Of a stretch of 39,425 bases of DNA, positions 39,303 to 39,425 are shown piece after piece (the first letter of the stretch is position 1; the number at the start of each line of letters is the position of its first letter). The position numbers and the translations under genes were made by a program. The notes beneath the pieces are model-generated. The model ran no database searches, was not told the origin of the DNA, and saw nothing but the letters and a program-made list of their open reading frames with translations. Origin of the DNA: Gandjariella thermophila (lineage in GTDB: Bacteria; Actinomycetota; Actinomycetes; Mycobacteriales; Pseudonocardiaceae). The stretch spans positions 1 through 39,425 of the forward strand of contig NZ_BJFL01000039.1 of assembly GCF_005405885.1 (NCBI RefSeq). Direction: 5' to 3'.

Positions 39303-39425
39303 GAGCGTTATTCAGAGCCCTTACCAGCCAAGTCGGTAGAACTCCAGTGCGGTGACGATTCGGATGACATTCGGAAGCTCGGCGAGGCGCCCTCGAAAGC
39401 CGGTGGCAAGTATCTTCCAGTTCTT
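39303..39425 (-). mobile_element. 3' end of the same insertion sequence (right copy, inverted)
   Basis: This is an exact reverse complement of bases 1-123; the match ends at 39303 (GAGCGTTATTCAGAGCCC is the presumed terminal repeat). The IS body lies to the right of the window, so the two copies face each other with 39.2 kb between. Bases just inside the two copies differ (TG on the left; AC on the right, read outward from the IS), so the copies have separate insertion sites. Confidence 0.85.
39321..39425 (-). CDS. IS transposase, C-terminal fragment (partial, runs off the window)
   Basis: The same 34 C-terminal residues and TAA as at bases 1-105, read on the minus strand and ending LEFYRLGW. 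The catalytic core lies outside the window. Confidence 0.8.
   Translation of the reverse strand, partial: KNWKILATGFRGRLAELPNVIRIVTALEFYRLGW

Overview
The window is high-GC actinobacterial DNA with strong GC third-position bias and frequent GTG/TTG starts. Several gene families are typical of Pseudonocardiales/Streptomyces-like bacteria (BREX-2 Pgl proteins, DUF574 methyltransferases, YxFxxD lipoproteins). A block near the right end (dinG ... pncB - clpS - DUF2017 - P1 peptidase - mec - cysO - cysM - rhomboid - murI) matches the Mycobacterium tuberculosis Rv1329c-Rv1338 order. The genus cannot be read from the sequence; an Amycolatopsis/Saccharothrix-like actinomycete is an inference.

Both ends are the same 123 bp in inverted orientation. 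Each copy carries the last 34 codons of an IS5-family-like (DDE) transposase plus its terminal repeat, with the IS body lying outside the window. The window is therefore a segment bounded by two facing IS copies, which is also where short-read contigs usually break.

Left region (1-8.5 kb, minus strand): a damaged BREX-2/phage-growth-limitation locus. pglW (NERD plus two kinase-like domains) is followed by three small genes that look like a type VII secretion cargo module: an EspC-like helical protein, a WXG-type protein with a toxin-like C-terminal part, and a 43-residue single-span membrane peptide. Then comes pglX, the adenine methyltransferase, cut by the left IS about 733 codons in. The embedded cargo/immunity-like module inside a BREX-2 locus is the most unusual feature of the window.

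Middle region (9-21.5 kb): a two-domain YxFxxD lipoprotein with an Asn-rich insertion, a small membrane protein, a FUSC-family transporter-like protein, a membrane Ser/Thr kinase, a degenerate PAS-GGDEF-EAL protein, a DUF574 methyltransferase, a large secreted nuclease and an APH-fold kinase.

Right region (21.6-37.7 kb): mostly housekeeping. It holds cytochrome oxidase subunit I, serB, a PTH2-type peptidyl-tRNA hydrolase, dinG, an aminoglycoside nucleotidyltransferase-like gene, a secreted protein, NAD salvage (pncB-pncA), clpS and followers, the CysO-Mec-CysM cysteine pathway, a regucalcin-like hydrolase, a rhomboid protease and murI. Several of these genes have a TANNNT box 6-8 nt before the start codon, as expected for leaderless transcripts. 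The last 1.7 kb before the right IS is scrap-like: an N-terminally truncated DUF574 methyltransferase, a cysteine-rich zinc-ribbon-like protein and a secreted peptide that stops at the start of an Ig-like domain. No tRNA, rRNA or CRISPR array was recognised.
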